Shown: positions 26,506 to 38,085 of the stretch, one piece after another
Layout: each line of letters begins with the position of its first letter
Position numbering within the stretch: position 1 is the stretch's first letter
DNA from: CAVVAL01 sp963740215
Lineage (GTDB): Bacteria; Actinomycetota; Actinomycetes; Mycobacteriales; Cryptosporangiaceae
Direction of reading: 5' to 3'
Assembly: GCA_963740215.1 (NCBI GenBank)
Contig: CAVUDJ010000017.1
Location: forward strand, 124,001 to 188,000
Length of the DNA stretch: 64,000 nucleotides
Notes under the pieces: model-generated
What the model was told of the DNA's origin: nothing
The model's input: only the letters and a program-made list of their open reading frames with translations
Database searches by the model: none
Program-made: the position numbers and the translations under genes

Positions 26506-28088
26506 CGTCCAGCGGTCGCGCTTTTCCGGGCTATAGCCCGGAAAAGCGCGACCGCATAACGGTGGGCGTCGGCGCGCGCCACGGTGTCACCGCGGCAGAG
26601 GTCGGTGCGGTGGTGGACGCGGCGCTGGACGCGGCTGGGGTGGCGGCGGGGGACGTGTGGTGCCTCGCCACGGCCGACGCCAAGGCCGGCGAGCGCGGGA
26701 TCCTGGACGCCGCTGCCGCTCGGGGCTGGCCCGTTGTCGCGTACACCGCGGCGGAACTGGCCACTGTGGACGTGCCGAACCCGTCGGAGCGTGTCAGCGG
26801 CGAACTGGGCACGGCGAGCGTCGCCGAGGCTGCGGCGCTCTACGGCGGTGGCGCCGAGTTGCTCGTCCCCAAGCTGACATCGGCGGTGGCAACCGTCGCG
26901 GTCGCACGCCACCGCAACCAGGTTGTCGTCGTGGGGATCGGCGCGGACGGGTGGCGCGGGCTGGGCGAGGATGCGCGGGAGGCTGTGGCCAGCGCCGACG
27001 TGCTGATCGGAAGCGGACGCCAACTCACCCTGATCCCGGACGAGATCGGTGCCGAGCGGGTGCCGTGGCCGTCGCCGCTGGTCCCTGCGCTGCCCGGGTT
27101 GCTCGATGCCGGGGCCGGTCGAGCGACGACTGTCCTGGCCAGCGGCGATCCGATGTTCTACGGCGTTGGCGCGGTGCTGGTCCGGCTGCTCGGCGCCGAG
27201 CGGGTCCACGTGATTCCACATCCGTCCTCGGTGTCGCTCGCCTGTGCTCGGCTCGGCTGGCCGACGCAGGACGTCGACGCGATCAGCGCCGTCGGCCGCC
27301 CGATCGAACTGCTGCACACGGTGCTCCACCCGGGCCGGCGCGTCCTCGTGCTCAGCGCCGACGCTACGACTCCGGCGGCGGTGGTTGACCTGCTCGAACG
27401 GCGCGGTTACGGCGAGAGCACGGTCCAAGTTCTGGAGAATCTGGGCGGCGCGGACGAGCGGATCACCGGCCCCGAGGACGCCGGTGACCTGAACATCGTC
27501 GCGATCGAGTGCCGGGGCGCCGCGTTGCTCCCCATCGTCCCCGGCTTGCCCGACGACGTCTACGACCACGACGGCCAGCTCACCAAGCGCGAGGTGCGGG
27601 CGATCACGCTCGCCAGGCTGGCGCCGATCCCGGGCCAGCTGCTCTGGGACGTCGGCGCCGGTGCGGGCAGCATCGCGATCGAATGGGCGCGCACCCATCG
27701 CACCTGCCGGGCAATCGCCGTGGAACTCAGCGCGGAGCGGACGGCCCGCATCGAGGCCAACGCGGCGAACCTCGGCGTGCCGGGCATCCAGGTGGTCGCC
27801 GGGTACGCCCCGGAGGCGCTGGACGGGCTCGACGCCCCGGATGCCGTCTTCATCGGCGGCGGCGTCACCGTGCCGGGCGTGCTCAACCGCTGCTGGGACG
27901 CCCTCAAGCCCGGCGGCCGGCTGGTAGTGAACGCGGTGACGATCGAGTCCGAGCAGTTCGTGATCGCGGCATGGAACGAGCGGGGCGGTGACCTCACCAA
28001 GATCGCGATCGGCCGCGCAGCGCCGATGGGCGGCTTCACGGTCTGGCGCCCCGCGCTGCCGGTGACACAGTGGATGGTGGTTAAGTGA
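26496..28088 (+). CDS. cobL: CobE/CbiG-CbiE-CbiT fusion (precorrin-6Y methyltransferase/decarboxylase)
   Basis: Three B12 domains in one chain of about 530 residues. A CobE/CbiG-C domain comes first (GVGARHGVTAAEVGAVVDAAL, CLATADAKAGERGILDAAA). Then a CbiE-type methyltransferase (VVVVGIGADGWRGL, VLASGDPMFYGVG, PHPSSVSLACARLGWP), then CbiT with the SAM site LLWDVGAGAGSIAIEWAR. Together the last two methylate C5 and C15 and decarboxylate precorrin-6B. The GTG at 26496 overlaps cobB and makes the N-terminus read through a perfect palindrome (SGRAFPGYSPEKRDR). A GTG near 26561, just after the palindrome, would start at VGVGARHGV and is a real alternative. Confidence 0.9.
   Translation: MPVTSSGRAFPGYSPEKRDRITVGVGARHGVTAAEVGAVVDAALDAAGVAAGDVWCLATADAKAGERGILDAAAARGWPVVAYTAAELATVDVPNPSERVSGELGTASVAEAAALYGGGAELLVPKLTSAVATVAVARHRNQVVVVGIGADGWRGLGEDAREAVASADVLIGSGRQLTLIPDEIGAERVPWPSPLVPALPGLLDAGAGRATTVLASGDPMFYGVGAVLVRLLGAERVHVIPHPSSVSLACARLGWPTQDVDAISAVGRPIELLHTVLHPGRRVLVLSADATTPAAVVDLLERRGYGESTVQVLENLGGADERITGPEDAGDLNIVAIECRGAALLPIVPGLPDDVYDHDGQLTKREVRAITLARLAPIPGQLLWDVGAGAGSIAIEWARTHRTCRAIAVELSAERTARIEANAANLGVPGIQVVAGYAPEALDGLDAPDAVFIGGGVTVPGVLNRCWDALKPGGRLVVNAVTIESEQFVIAAWNERGGDLTKIAIGRAAPMGGFTVWRPALPVTQWMVVK
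26512..26555. repeat. 44-bp perfect palindrome with TATA centre (family P6, copy B)
   Basis: The left half GCGGTCGCGCTTTTCCGGGC is followed by TATA at 26532-26535 and its exact reverse complement. It lies at the cobB/cobE-cobL junction and has the same GC-TATA-GC centre as 21050-21099 with unrelated arms. Confidence 0.9.
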
Positions 28089-28837
28089 CGGTGTACTTCA
28101 TCGGTGCCGGTCCAGGCGCTGCCGACCTGATCACCGTGCGCGGTCAGGCTCGCCTCGCGGCATCAAGGGTGTGCCTCTACGCCGGCAGCCTCGTGCCGCG
28201 CGAGCTGCTCGCGTGGTGCGCGGCTGACGCGAGACTCGTCGACACGGCGAACCTGACCCTCGACGAGATCGTCGCCGAGATCGTGAAAGCCCACGAACAA
28301 GGGCACGACGTCGCGCGGCTGCACTCCGGCGACCCGTCGGTGTTCAGCGCGGTGGCGGAGCAGATGCGGCGGCTCGACACGGCCGGCGTCCCGTACGAGG
28401 TGGTGCCGGGCGTGCCGGCGTTCGCCGCAGCGGCCGCCGCGCTCGGCCGGGAGCTGACGGTGCCGGCGGTCGGGCAGACCGTGATCCTCACCCGCACGTC
28501 GGCGCGCGCCACCCCGATGCCGCCCGGCGAGGACCTGGCCACGCTCGGCGCCAGCACCGCCACGATGGTGCTGCACCTGGCCGTGCAGCGCATCGACGAG
28601 GTCGTCGCGGAGCTGGTCCCGAACTACGGCGACGACTGCCCGGTGGCGGTCGTGGCACGGGCCAGCCGGGACGACGAACTGGTGCTGCGCGGCACGCTCG
28701 CCGACATCGCCGGCCAGGTGCACGAGGCAGGCATCGTCCGTACCGCGGTGATCATCGTCGGGCGGACGCTCGCTGCCGGCGAGTTCCCCGACAGCCACCT
28801 CTACTCCGCGGACCGCCTCAGGCCCTCCCCACGATGA
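28085..28837 (+). CDS. cobM: Precorrin-4 C11-methyltransferase
   Basis: A 250-residue tetrapyrrole methylase. The SAM fold is clear: VYFIGAGPGAADLITVRG at the N-terminus, LHSGDPSVFSAVAEQM, YEVVPGVPAFAAAAAALGREL, TVILTRTSARATPMP and DCPVAVVARASRDDELV. It methylates C11 of precorrin-4. The GTG start overlaps the upstream stop by 4 bp. The 3' end overlaps the convergent cbiD gene by 20 bp. Confidence 0.95.
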   Translation: MTVYFIGAGPGAADLITVRGQARLAASRVCLYAGSLVPRELLAWCAADARLVDTANLTLDEIVAEIVKAHEQGHDVARLHSGDPSVFSAVAEQMRRLDTAGVPYEVVPGVPAFAAAAAALGRELTVPAVGQTVILTRTSARATPMPPGEDLATLGASTATMVLHLAVQRIDEVVAELVPNYGDDCPVAVVARASRDDELVLRGTLADIAGQVHEAGIVRTAVIIVGRTLAAGEFPDSHLYSADRLRPSPR

Positions 28838-29894
28838 TTCCGGCGCGGTCGATCACCACGATGTCCACGTCGACGGGCGCGCCGCGCAGGGTGTCGAGAG
28901 CGGTCTGCTTGGCGCCCGCCGCGACGAGGTCGCCCAGCGGCAGGCCGGCGGCCTGGCACTGGCGCAGCGCGTCGAGCGCCGTATTGGCTGCGCGCACGCC
29001 CGCGACCAGTTCGTCCGGCCCACCCGCGGCGGCAACCAGACCGGCCAGGAAGCCGAAGTCCACCTGGGACCGTCCGGAGTGGAGATCGAGATGACCGTCC
29101 GCGAGCTTGCACAGCTTGCCGATCCCGCCCGCGATCGTCAGCCGCGGGACCGGGTGCCGCCGCAGGTACTTCAGGACCGCGCCGGCGAAGTCGCCCATGT
29201 CCAGCAGCGCGTCCTCAGGCAGCCCGTACAGCTCCATGGCGACACGCTCCGACGTGCTGCCGGTGCACCCGGCGACGTGCTGGTACCCGGCGGCGCGGGC
29301 AACGTCGATGCCGCGCCGGATGCTGTCGATCCACGCCGAGCACGAGTACGGGACGACGATGCCGGTGGTGCCGAGGATCGACAGCCCGCCGAGGATGCCC
29401 AGGCGCGGGTTCCACGTCTTGCGCGCCAGCTCCTCGCCGCCGTCGACCGAGATCTCGACCACGACGTCACCCGTACCGTCGAAGGCATCAGCCACGGAGG
29501 CGACGTGCGTGCGCATCATCACGCGCGGCACAGGGTTGATCGCCGGCTCGCCCACCGGCAGCGGCAGGCCCGGCTTGGTGACCGTGCCGACGCCGGGCCC
29601 CGCGCGGAACATCACACCGCTGCCCGGCTCGCCAAGCGTGACGGTCGAGGAGATCACCGCGCCGTGCGTGACGTCGGGATCGTCGCCCGCGTCCTTGACG
29701 ACCGACGCGGTCGCCCGATCTGGGTAGAGCGCCTCGCGGGCCAGGGCGAACGCCGGCTGCTGGCCCTTCGGCAGCGTGATCGTCACCGGATCCGGGAACT
29801 CGCCGGTGAGCAGTGCCGTGTACGCGGCGGTGGTGGCCGCCGTCGCGCACGCGCCGGTCGTCCACCCGTACCGCAGTTCGGTTGCCACGGGCAC
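28818..29894 (-). CDS. cbiD: CbiD, C1-methyltransferase
   Basis: A 358-residue CbiD: LRYGWTTGACATAATTAAY near the N-terminus, VKDAGDDPDVTHGA, INPVPRVMM, GILGGLSILGTTGIVVPYSC, and the C-terminal FAGAVLKYLRRH and TIAGGIGKLCKLADGH. CbiD belongs to the anaerobic route, where it methylates C1 and helps ring contraction products along. In actinobacteria that lack CobF it is thought to take that role in an otherwise oxygen-dependent pathway, and CobF is indeed not seen here. Its start lies only 5 bp from the divergent cobK start. Confidence 0.94.
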   Translation of the reverse strand: MPVATELRYGWTTGACATAATTAAYTALLTGEFPDPVTITLPKGQQPAFALAREALYPDRATASVVKDAGDDPDVTHGAVISSTVTLGEPGSGVMFRAGPGVGTVTKPGLPLPVGEPAINPVPRVMMRTHVASVADAFDGTGDVVVEISVDGGEELARKTWNPRLGILGGLSILGTTGIVVPYSCSAWIDSIRRGIDVARAAGYQHVAGCTGSTSERVAMELYGLPEDALLDMGDFAGAVLKYLRRHPVPRLTIAGGIGKLCKLADGHLDLHSGRSQVDFGFLAGLVAAAGGPDELVAGVRAANTALDALRQCQAAGLPLGDLVAAGAKQTALDTLRGAPVDVDIVVIDRAGIIVGRA

Positions 29895-29899
29895 AGCGT

Positions 29900-30634
29900 A
29901 TGAAAGTGCTGATCCTGGGTGGCACGGGAGAGGCGCGAGCGCTAGCGAGCGCCGTTGCCCCGACGGGCGTGCAGGTGGTCAGTTCGCTGGCTGGACGGGT
30001 CCAGGAACCGCGCCGGCCCGAGGGCGGCGTCCGCATCGGCGGGTTCGGCGGCGTCGACGGGCTGGTGGGGTGGCTGGTGGCCGAGCGGGTGGATGCGGTG
30101 GTCGATGCCACACATCCGTTCGCGGCGGGGATGACGGCTCACGCGGTGGCCGCGTGTTTCCGCGCTGGTGTTCCGTTGCTGGTGCTGCGCCGGCCCGGCT
30201 GGGCTGCTGGTCCGGACGATCATTGGCTCAGGGTCGGTTCGCTGCCGGACGTAATGAGCAAGGTTTCCGGTTTTCGGATCTTTCTCACCATCGGGAGGCA
30301 GGGCCTGTCGGTGTTCGCCGGCGAGGACGGGCACTGGTTCCTGGTGCGTGCTGTCGATCCGCCATCGCCGCCGCTGCCGCCGCACATGGCGCTCGTCCTG
30401 GACCGCGGGCCGTTCACGCTCGACGGCGAGCTGGAGTTGATGCGGCGGCACCGTATCGACGTGGTGGTCACCAAGGACAGCGGCGGGCCCATGACCGCCG
30501 CCAAGCTGGTGGCCGCGCGCGAGCTGGGTCTGCCTGTGGTGATGGTGGACCGGCCGCCGTTGCCCGCTGGAGTCGAGGTCGTGAGCGACGTGCCGGCCGC
30601 GGTGGCGTGGCTTGAGGGTGCCTACGCGGGGTAG
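29900..30634 (+). CDS. cobK: Precorrin-6A reductase
   Basis: A 244-residue NADPH-dependent reductase of precorrin-6A. The nucleotide-binding start is MKVLILGGTGEARALAS. Other family marks are VDAVVDATHPFAAGMTAHAV, FRIFLTIGRQGLSVFAG and VVTKDSGGPMTAAKLVAARELGLPV (shown in part). It stands alone on the plus strand between cbiD and cobIJ. The 3' end overlaps the convergent cobIJ by 13 bp. Confidence 0.94.
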   Translation: MKVLILGGTGEARALASAVAPTGVQVVSSLAGRVQEPRRPEGGVRIGGFGGVDGLVGWLVAERVDAVVDATHPFAAGMTAHAVAACFRAGVPLLVLRRPGWAAGPDDHWLRVGSLPDVMSKVSGFRIFLTIGRQGLSVFAGEDGHWFLVRAVDPPSPPLPPHMALVLDRGPFTLDGELELMRRHRIDVVVTKDSGGPMTAAKLVAARELGLPVVMVDRPPLPAGVEVVSDVPAAVAWLEGAYAG

Positions 30635-32127
30635 CGGCGCGGGGTGAACACGACCGAGCCTTCGTCGCGCTCCACCAGCCTGGTCTGGGACGAGCCGACG
30701 AGGAGCAGGCAGCGCATGTCCACATCGGACGGATCGAGTTCTTCGAGGGTGACGATTTTCAGGTTCTCTTCGGAGCCGCCGACGTCTCGGCCGATGACGA
30801 CCGGCGTCTCGGCGGGCCGGTGCTCCAGCAGCAGGTTCCTGGCCGCCTCGACCTGCCACGTACGCGACTTCGACGCCGGGTTGTAGAGGGCGAGTACGAG
30901 GTCTGAGCTGGCCGCCGCGGTGAGGCGGCGGGCGATTACGTCCCACGGCTTGAGCCGGTCGGACAGCGAGAGCACGCAATAGTCGTGGCCCAGCGGCGCG
31001 CCGACCCGGCTCGCGACCGCGTGCGCGGCGGTCATGCCGGGGACGACCCGCACCGGAACGTCCTTCCAGCGCGGCTCCGACGCGACCTCGAGCACGGCGG
31101 CCGCCATCGCGAACACGCCCGGATCCCCGGACGAGACGACCGCGACGTTGTTGCCACGACGGGCCAGGTCGAGCGCGAACTCCGCCCGCTCGGCCTCGAC
31201 GCGGTTGTCGGACGCGTGCCTTCTCTGGCGCGGGTTTGCCGGGACGCGGTCGAGGTACGGGCCGTACCCGACCAGGTCGTCAGCTGCGGCGAGCGCGGCC
31301 TGCGCCTCGGGCGTGGTCCACTCGCGACCGGCGGGTCCGAGGCCGACGACGCTGACCTGCCCCTGCCTCTCGGCGGTCGGCGCGTTGCTGAGCGCTTCGC
31401 GAGTGGTGGCGTGCACCCGGCTGGGCAGCAGCGCGAGGGAGAAGTACGGGACGGTTGCCGGGTCGACGTCGGCCAGCTTCGCCAGGCGCTGCGCGTCGGT
31501 GCTGGCGCGCTCGACGTACCAGGCTTCGTCGAGGCGTCCGGCGTCCGCCAGCGCTGCCTTCAGGCCCTCGAACGTGCGGCCCAGCTTGAGGACGGCGACG
31601 GAGTCCTTGCCGTCGATGCGTTGGGCCAGCTCCTGCGGGGGCAGGATCCCGGGGAGCACCGTCAGCACCTCGTCGGCTTCGACCAGCGGCGTGCCGAGCG
31701 CGGCGGCGGCGGCGCTTACCGACGTGACGCCGGGCACGACCTCGGTCTCGTACCGTGCCGCGAGCCGCTTGTGCATGTGCATGTAGGAGCCGTAGAAGAA
31801 CGGGTCGCCCTCAGCGAGGACCACCACAGTCCGGCCGGCGTCGAGGTGTGTGGCCAGGCGGGTGGCGCACGAGTCGTAGAACTCCTCCAGGGCGCCCCGG
31901 TACCCGCCCGGGTGGTCGGTGGTCTCGGTGGTGACGGGGTAGACCAGCGGCTCCTCGATCTGGCCTTCCCGCAGGTACGGGGCGGCCACCGAGCGCGCGA
32001 TGCTGCGGCCGTGGCGGGCGCTGTGGAATGCGATCACGTCGGCCGCGGTGATGAGCCGGGCGGCCTTCACCGTCACCAGTTCGGGATCGCCGGGGCCCAG
32101 CCCGACGCCGTACAGCCGTCCAGTCAT
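30622..32127 (-). CDS. cobIJ: CobI-CobJ fusion (precorrin-2 C20- and precorrin-3B C17-methyltransferase)
   Basis: A 501-residue fusion of two SAM-dependent tetrapyrrole methylases. The N-terminal CobI part has LYGVGLGPGDPELVTVKAA, VLAEGDPFFYGSYMHM and EVVPGVTSVSAAAAALG. The C-terminal CobJ part, from about residue 245, has VSVVGLGPAGREWTTPEA, VVSSGDPGVFAMAAAVLE and VPGMTAAHAVASRVGAPLGH. Together they methylate C20 and then C17 with ring contraction. The fusion is common in actinobacteria. The start is ATG 32127, two bases after the cobH stop. Confidence 0.95.
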   Translation of the reverse strand: MTGRLYGVGLGPGDPELVTVKAARLITAADVIAFHSARHGRSIARSVAAPYLREGQIEEPLVYPVTTETTDHPGGYRGALEEFYDSCATRLATHLDAGRTVVVLAEGDPFFYGSYMHMHKRLAARYETEVVPGVTSVSAAAAALGTPLVEADEVLTVLPGILPPQELAQRIDGKDSVAVLKLGRTFEGLKAALADAGRLDEAWYVERASTDAQRLAKLADVDPATVPYFSLALLPSRVHATTREALSNAPTAERQGQVSVVGLGPAGREWTTPEAQAALAAADDLVGYGPYLDRVPANPRQRRHASDNRVEAERAEFALDLARRGNNVAVVSSGDPGVFAMAAAVLEVASEPRWKDVPVRVVPGMTAAHAVASRVGAPLGHDYCVLSLSDRLKPWDVIARRLTAAASSDLVLALYNPASKSRTWQVEAARNLLLEHRPAETPVVIGRDVGGSEENLKIVTLEELDPSDVDMRCLLLVGSSQTRLVERDEGSVVFTPRRYPA

Positions 32128-32129
32128 GC

Positions 32130-32746
32130 TCACTCTTCCTCGCTGGCGAGGGCGTTGACGGCCGCCGCGGTGATCGCACTGCCGCCCCTGCGCCCGTGGA
32201 CGACCAGGTACTCGTACGTGGATCGGGACAGTGCCTGCTTCGACTCGGCGGCGCCGATGAAGCCGACCGGCATGCCGAGGATCGCTGCCGGCATCGGCGC
32301 GCCCCCGTCGAGGAGTTCGAGCAGGCGGAACAGCGCGGTGGGCGCGTTGCCGATCGCCACGACCGAGTCGTGGAGCTTCGGTAGCCACAGGTCGAGAGCA
32401 GCGGCGCTGCGGGTGGTGTCGAGCTTGGCGGCCAGTTCGGGGACTCGCGGATCGCGCAAGGTGCAGAGCACCTCGTTGTCCGCCGGGAGGCGCTTGCGGG
32501 TGACACCGGACGCCACCATCTCGGCGTCGCAGAGGATGGGGGCGCCGTCGGCGAGGGCCGTGCGCGCGTTGGTGCCGACCCCTTGCGAGTAGGCGATGTC
32601 GCGGACCAGGTCGGTCATGCCGCAGGCGTGGATCATGCGGACGGCGGTCTTCACCAGGTCTTCGGGCAGGGCGCTCAGGTCAGCCTCGGCGCGGATCGTG
32701 GCGAACGACTGGCGGTAGATCTCCGCGCCGTCGCGTTCGTACTCGG

Positions 32747-32750
<4 letters not shown>
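32130..32750 (-). CDS. cobH: Precorrin-8X methylmutase
   Basis: A 206-residue enzyme that moves the methyl group from C11 to C12 to form hydrogenobyrinic acid. Family marks are EIYRQSFATIRAEADL, VRMIHACGMTDL with the active-site His, ILCDAEMVASGVTRKRLP, and GAPMPAAILGMPVGFIGAAESK. The GTG start overlaps the cobG stop (GTGA at 32747-32750), so the two are coupled. It is intact and of normal length. Confidence 0.95.
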
Positions 32751-34279
<1,529 letters not shown>

Positions 34280-34324
34280 GGGACGGATCGTACGTGCCTG
34301 CCCCCCAGCTACAGTGACGGCGTT

Positions 34325-34475
34325 AATGCGGCGGCAAGCGGAGGAAGCCGGTGAGAATCCGGCGCGGTCCCGCCACTGTCACCGGGGAGCGGACCCCAGG
34401 CACGGTCACGGCCAACGGCGGCTGGAAGACCGGGGCGAGCGTCGATCCGGAAGCCAGGAGACTCCGGTCGCCGCA
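34325..34475 (+). ncRNA. Cobalamin riboswitch upstream of cobN
   Basis: The conserved core is GGAAGCCGGTGAGAATCCGG followed by CGGTCCCGCCACTGTC, then GGCTGGAAGACCGG and the B12 box GGAAGCCAGGAGACT near 34449-34463. It lies in the 238-bp gap between divergent cobG and cobN on the cobN strand, so B12 should repress cobN and the genes behind it. The core is nearly identical to the first riboswitch at 22.3 kb. Boundaries are approximate. Confidence 0.92.
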
Positions 34476-34517
34476 CCTGACTACCCGGGGCGGGTGACCC
34501 CGAGGGAGGGCGTCCGC

Positions 34518-37500
34518 GTGATCCTGCTGCTGTCCACGTCCGATACCGACCTGCTCAGCGCGCGGGGGAGTGGCGCGGAGTACCGGCTCGCCAACCCGGC
34601 TCGGCTCACGACCGAGGACCTTCCGGGGTTGCTCGAAGGCACGGACATGGTTGTCGTGCGCATCCTCGGCGGGCGGCGCGCCTGGGAGGACGGCATCGAC
34701 GCGCTCCTCGCCGGTCCGCGGCCGGTCGTGATCCTCGGCGGCGAGCAGGCCCCGGACGCCGAGCTGATGGAGCTGTCCACGGTGCCGGCCGGTGTCGCGG
34801 CCGAGGCGCACGCCTACCTGGGCCAGGGCGGGCCGGCGAACCTGGCCGAGCTGCACCACTTCCTCAGCGACACGATCCTGCTGACCGGTCACGGGTTCGC
34901 GCCGCCAGCGCCGACGCCCACCTGGGGGGTGGTTGACCGGCCGGCGTGTGATGCGACACGCCCGGCAAGCGCGCGCGCCGCATCACACGCTGGCGCCCCG
35001 CGCCCCACCGTCGCCGTCCTGTACTACCGCGCCCACCACCTCGCCGGGAACACCGCGTTCGTCGACGCGCTGTGCACGGCGATCGAGGCCGCGGGCGGCC
35101 GCGCGCTGCCGGTCTTCTGCGCCTCTCTGCGCACCGCCGAGCCGGAGCTGCTCGCCACGCTGGCCACCGCCGACGCGCTGGTCGTCACGGTGCTCGCCGC
35201 GGGCGGCACCCGCCCGGCCGAGGCCGGCGCCGGCGGCGACGAGGACGCGTGGGACGTGGGTGCGCTCGCCGCTCTCGACGTCCCGATCCTGCAGGGCCTC
35301 TGTCTCACGTCCAGTCGCGCGACGTGGGACGAGAACGACGACGGACTGTCCCCACTGGACACCGCCACGCAGGTCGCGATCCCGGAGTTCGACGGCCGGA
35401 TCATCACGGTCCCGTTCTCGTTCAAGGAGATCGACGCCGACGGGCTCACGGTCTACGTCGCCGACCCCGAGCGCGCCGCGCGCGTCGCCGGCATCGCAGT
35501 GCGGCACGCCAGGCTGCGGCACATCCCGAACGCCGAGAAGCGGGTCGCGCTGATGCTCTCGGCGTACCCGACCAAGCACTCCCGGATCGGCAACGCGGTC
35601 GGCCTCGACACGCCCGCCAGCGTGATCGCCCTGCTGCACGCGATGCGGGAGCGCGGGTACCAGATCGGGGACCTTCCCGGGCTGGCAGAGAAAGATGGCG
35701 ACGCGCTGATCCACGGCCTCATCGCCGCCGGTGGCCAGGACCCGAACTGGCTTACCGAGGAGCAGCTGTCCGGCAACGAGATCCGTATCCCGGCGGCGCG
35801 GTACCAGGCGTTCTTCGACACGCTGCCGGCAGAATTCCAAACCAAGCTAAAGCGATCACTGGGGTCCGCCCCCCGGCGAACTCTACGTCGACACGAACGG
35901 CGACATCGTGCTCGCGGCGATCCGGGCCGAGAACGTCGTCGTGATGGTGCAGCCGCCGCGCGGTTTCGGTGAGAACCCGATCGCGATCTACCACGACCCG
36001 GACCTGCCCCCGTCGCACCACTACCTCGCGGCGTACCGGTGGCTGGCGGACAACTTCGAAGCCGACGCGATGGTGCACGTCGGCAAGCACGGCAATCTGG
36101 AGTGGCTGCCCGGCAAGAACGCCGGCATGTCCGCCGGCTGCGGCCCCGACGCCGCGCTCGGCGACCTGCCGCTGATCTACCCGTTCCTCGTCAACGACCC
36201 GGGCGAGGGCACCCAGGCGAAGCGGCGCGCGCACGCCACGCTGGTCGACCACCTGATCCCGCCGATGGCCCGCGCCGACAGCTACGGCGACATCGCCCGC
36301 CTCGAACAGCTCCTGGACGAGCACGCCAATATCGCGGCACTCGATCCGGCGAAGCTGCCGGCGATCCGGGCGCAGATCTGGACGCTGATCCAGGCCGCCC
36401 GCCTCGACCACGACCTCGGCCTCGCCGACCGCCCGCACGACGCCGAGTTCGACGAGTTCATCCTCCACGTCGACGGCTGGCTGTGCGAGGTCAAGGACGT
36501 GCAGATCCGCGACGGGCTGCACGTGCTCGGTGCCGCGCCCACGGGCGAGGCGCGCATCAACCTCGTGCTGGCGATGCTGCGCGCCCGCCAGCTGTGGGGC
36601 GGGCAGGTGGCGCACGCCCGGTCTGCGCGACGCGCTGGGTCTGGCCGAGGACGCGCCGAAAGCACAGGTCGACGCCGTCGAGGCCGAGGCCCGCGCGCTG
36701 GTCACCGCCATGGAGGAGCGCGGCTGGGATCCCACGGCAGCGTCTCGGACAACCCCGCAGCGCAGGCGATCCTGACGTTCGCCGCCACCGAGATCGTGCC
36801 CCGCCTCGCCCGCACCACCGACGAACTCGACATGGTGCTGCACGCGCTCGACGGCGGCTACGTACCGGCCGGTCCGAGCGGCTCGCCGCTGCGCGGGCTG
36901 ATCAACGTGCTGCCGACCGGTCGCAACTTCTACTCCGTGGATCCGAAGGCGGTGCCGAGCCGCCTCGCCTGGGAGACCGGCCAGGCAATGGCCGACTCGT
37001 TGCTCGCGCGGTACCGCGAGGACACCGGCGAATGGCCGCAGTCGGTCGGCCTGTCCGTCTGGGGCACGAGCGCCATGCGCACCGCCGGTGACGACATCGC
37101 CGAGGTGCTGGCACTGCTCGGCGTACGGCCGGTCTGGGACCACGCGTCCCGGCGGGTCACCGGCCTGGAGCCAATACCGCTGTCCGAGTTGAAACGTCCG
37201 CGCATCGACGTCACCATCCGCATCTCGGGCTTCTTCCGCGACGCGTTCCCGCACGTCGTGGCCATGCTGGACGACGCGGTGCAGCTCGTGGCCGGGCTCG
37301 ACGAGCCGGACGAGCTGAACTTCGTCCGCAAGCACGTCCAGGCTGACCCGGACGAGCGCCCCCTGCGCATCTTCGGTTCGAAGCCCGGCGCGTACGGCGC
37401 TGGGCTGCTCCAGGCGATCGACAGCCGCAACTGGCGCGACGACGCCGACCTCGCCGAGGTCTACGCGGTCTGGGGCGGCTACGCGTACGGCCGGGGCGTG

Positions 37501-38085
37501 GACGGCACGCCCGCCCGGGCCGAGATGGAGCGCGCGTACCGGCGGATCGCCGTCGCGGTGAAGAACACCGACACGCGCGAGCACGACATCGCCGACTCCG
37601 ACGACTACTTCCAGTACCACGGCGGCATGATCGCCACCGTCCGTGCGCTCACCGGATCGGCGCCCACCGCGTACATCGGCGACAGCACCCGCCCGGATGC
37701 CGTCCGTACCCGCACGCTGAGTGAGGAGACCGCCCGGGTGTTCCGTGCCCGCGTGGTCAACCCGCGCTGGCTGGAGGCGATGCGGCGGCACGGCTACAAG
37801 GGCGCGTTCGAGCTGGCCGCCACCGTCGACTACCTGTTCGGGTACGACGCCACGGCCGGCGTCGTCGCGGACTGGATGTACGAGAAGCTCGCGCACACGT
37901 ACGCGCTGGATCCCGAGAACCAGAAGTTCCTCGCCGAGTCGAACCCGTGGGCACTGCACGGCATCACGGAACGTCTCCTCGAAGCCGCGGATCGTAAGCT
38001 CTGGGAGCACCCCGAGCCCGACACGATCGCCGCGCTCCAGCAGCTCTTCCTGGCCACGGAAGGTGACCTTGAAGACAGACCTTGA
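34518..38085 (+). CDS. cobN: Cobaltochelatase subunit CobN (frameshifted)
   Basis: The large subunit that inserts cobalt into hydrogenobyrinic acid a,c-diamide with the ChlI-ChlD partner. The GTG at 34518 (MILLLSTSDTDLLSARGSG) has GAGGGAGGG at 34503-34511. Conserved CobN marks include VAVLYYRAHHLAGNTAFVD, CLTSSRATWDENDDGLSP, HWGPPPGELYVDTNGDIVLA, VHVGKHGNLEWLPGKN, TGRNFYSVDPKAVPSRLAWE and GFFRDAFPHVV. Three frame changes occur: an extra A near 35854, an extra base near 36612 and a missing base near 36741. Corrected, it has about 1,190 residues, normal for the family. A palindromic element lies at 34945-34989. Confidence 0.9.
34945..34989. repeat. In-frame palindromic element, family P4, copy C (in cobN)
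   Basis: CGTGTGATGCGACACGC at the left and GCGCCGCATCACACG at the right match copies A and B, but the middle differs. It is read in another frame (ACDATRPASARAASHA) and sits in a variable stretch just before the conserved VAVLYYRAHH. Confidence 0.85.
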
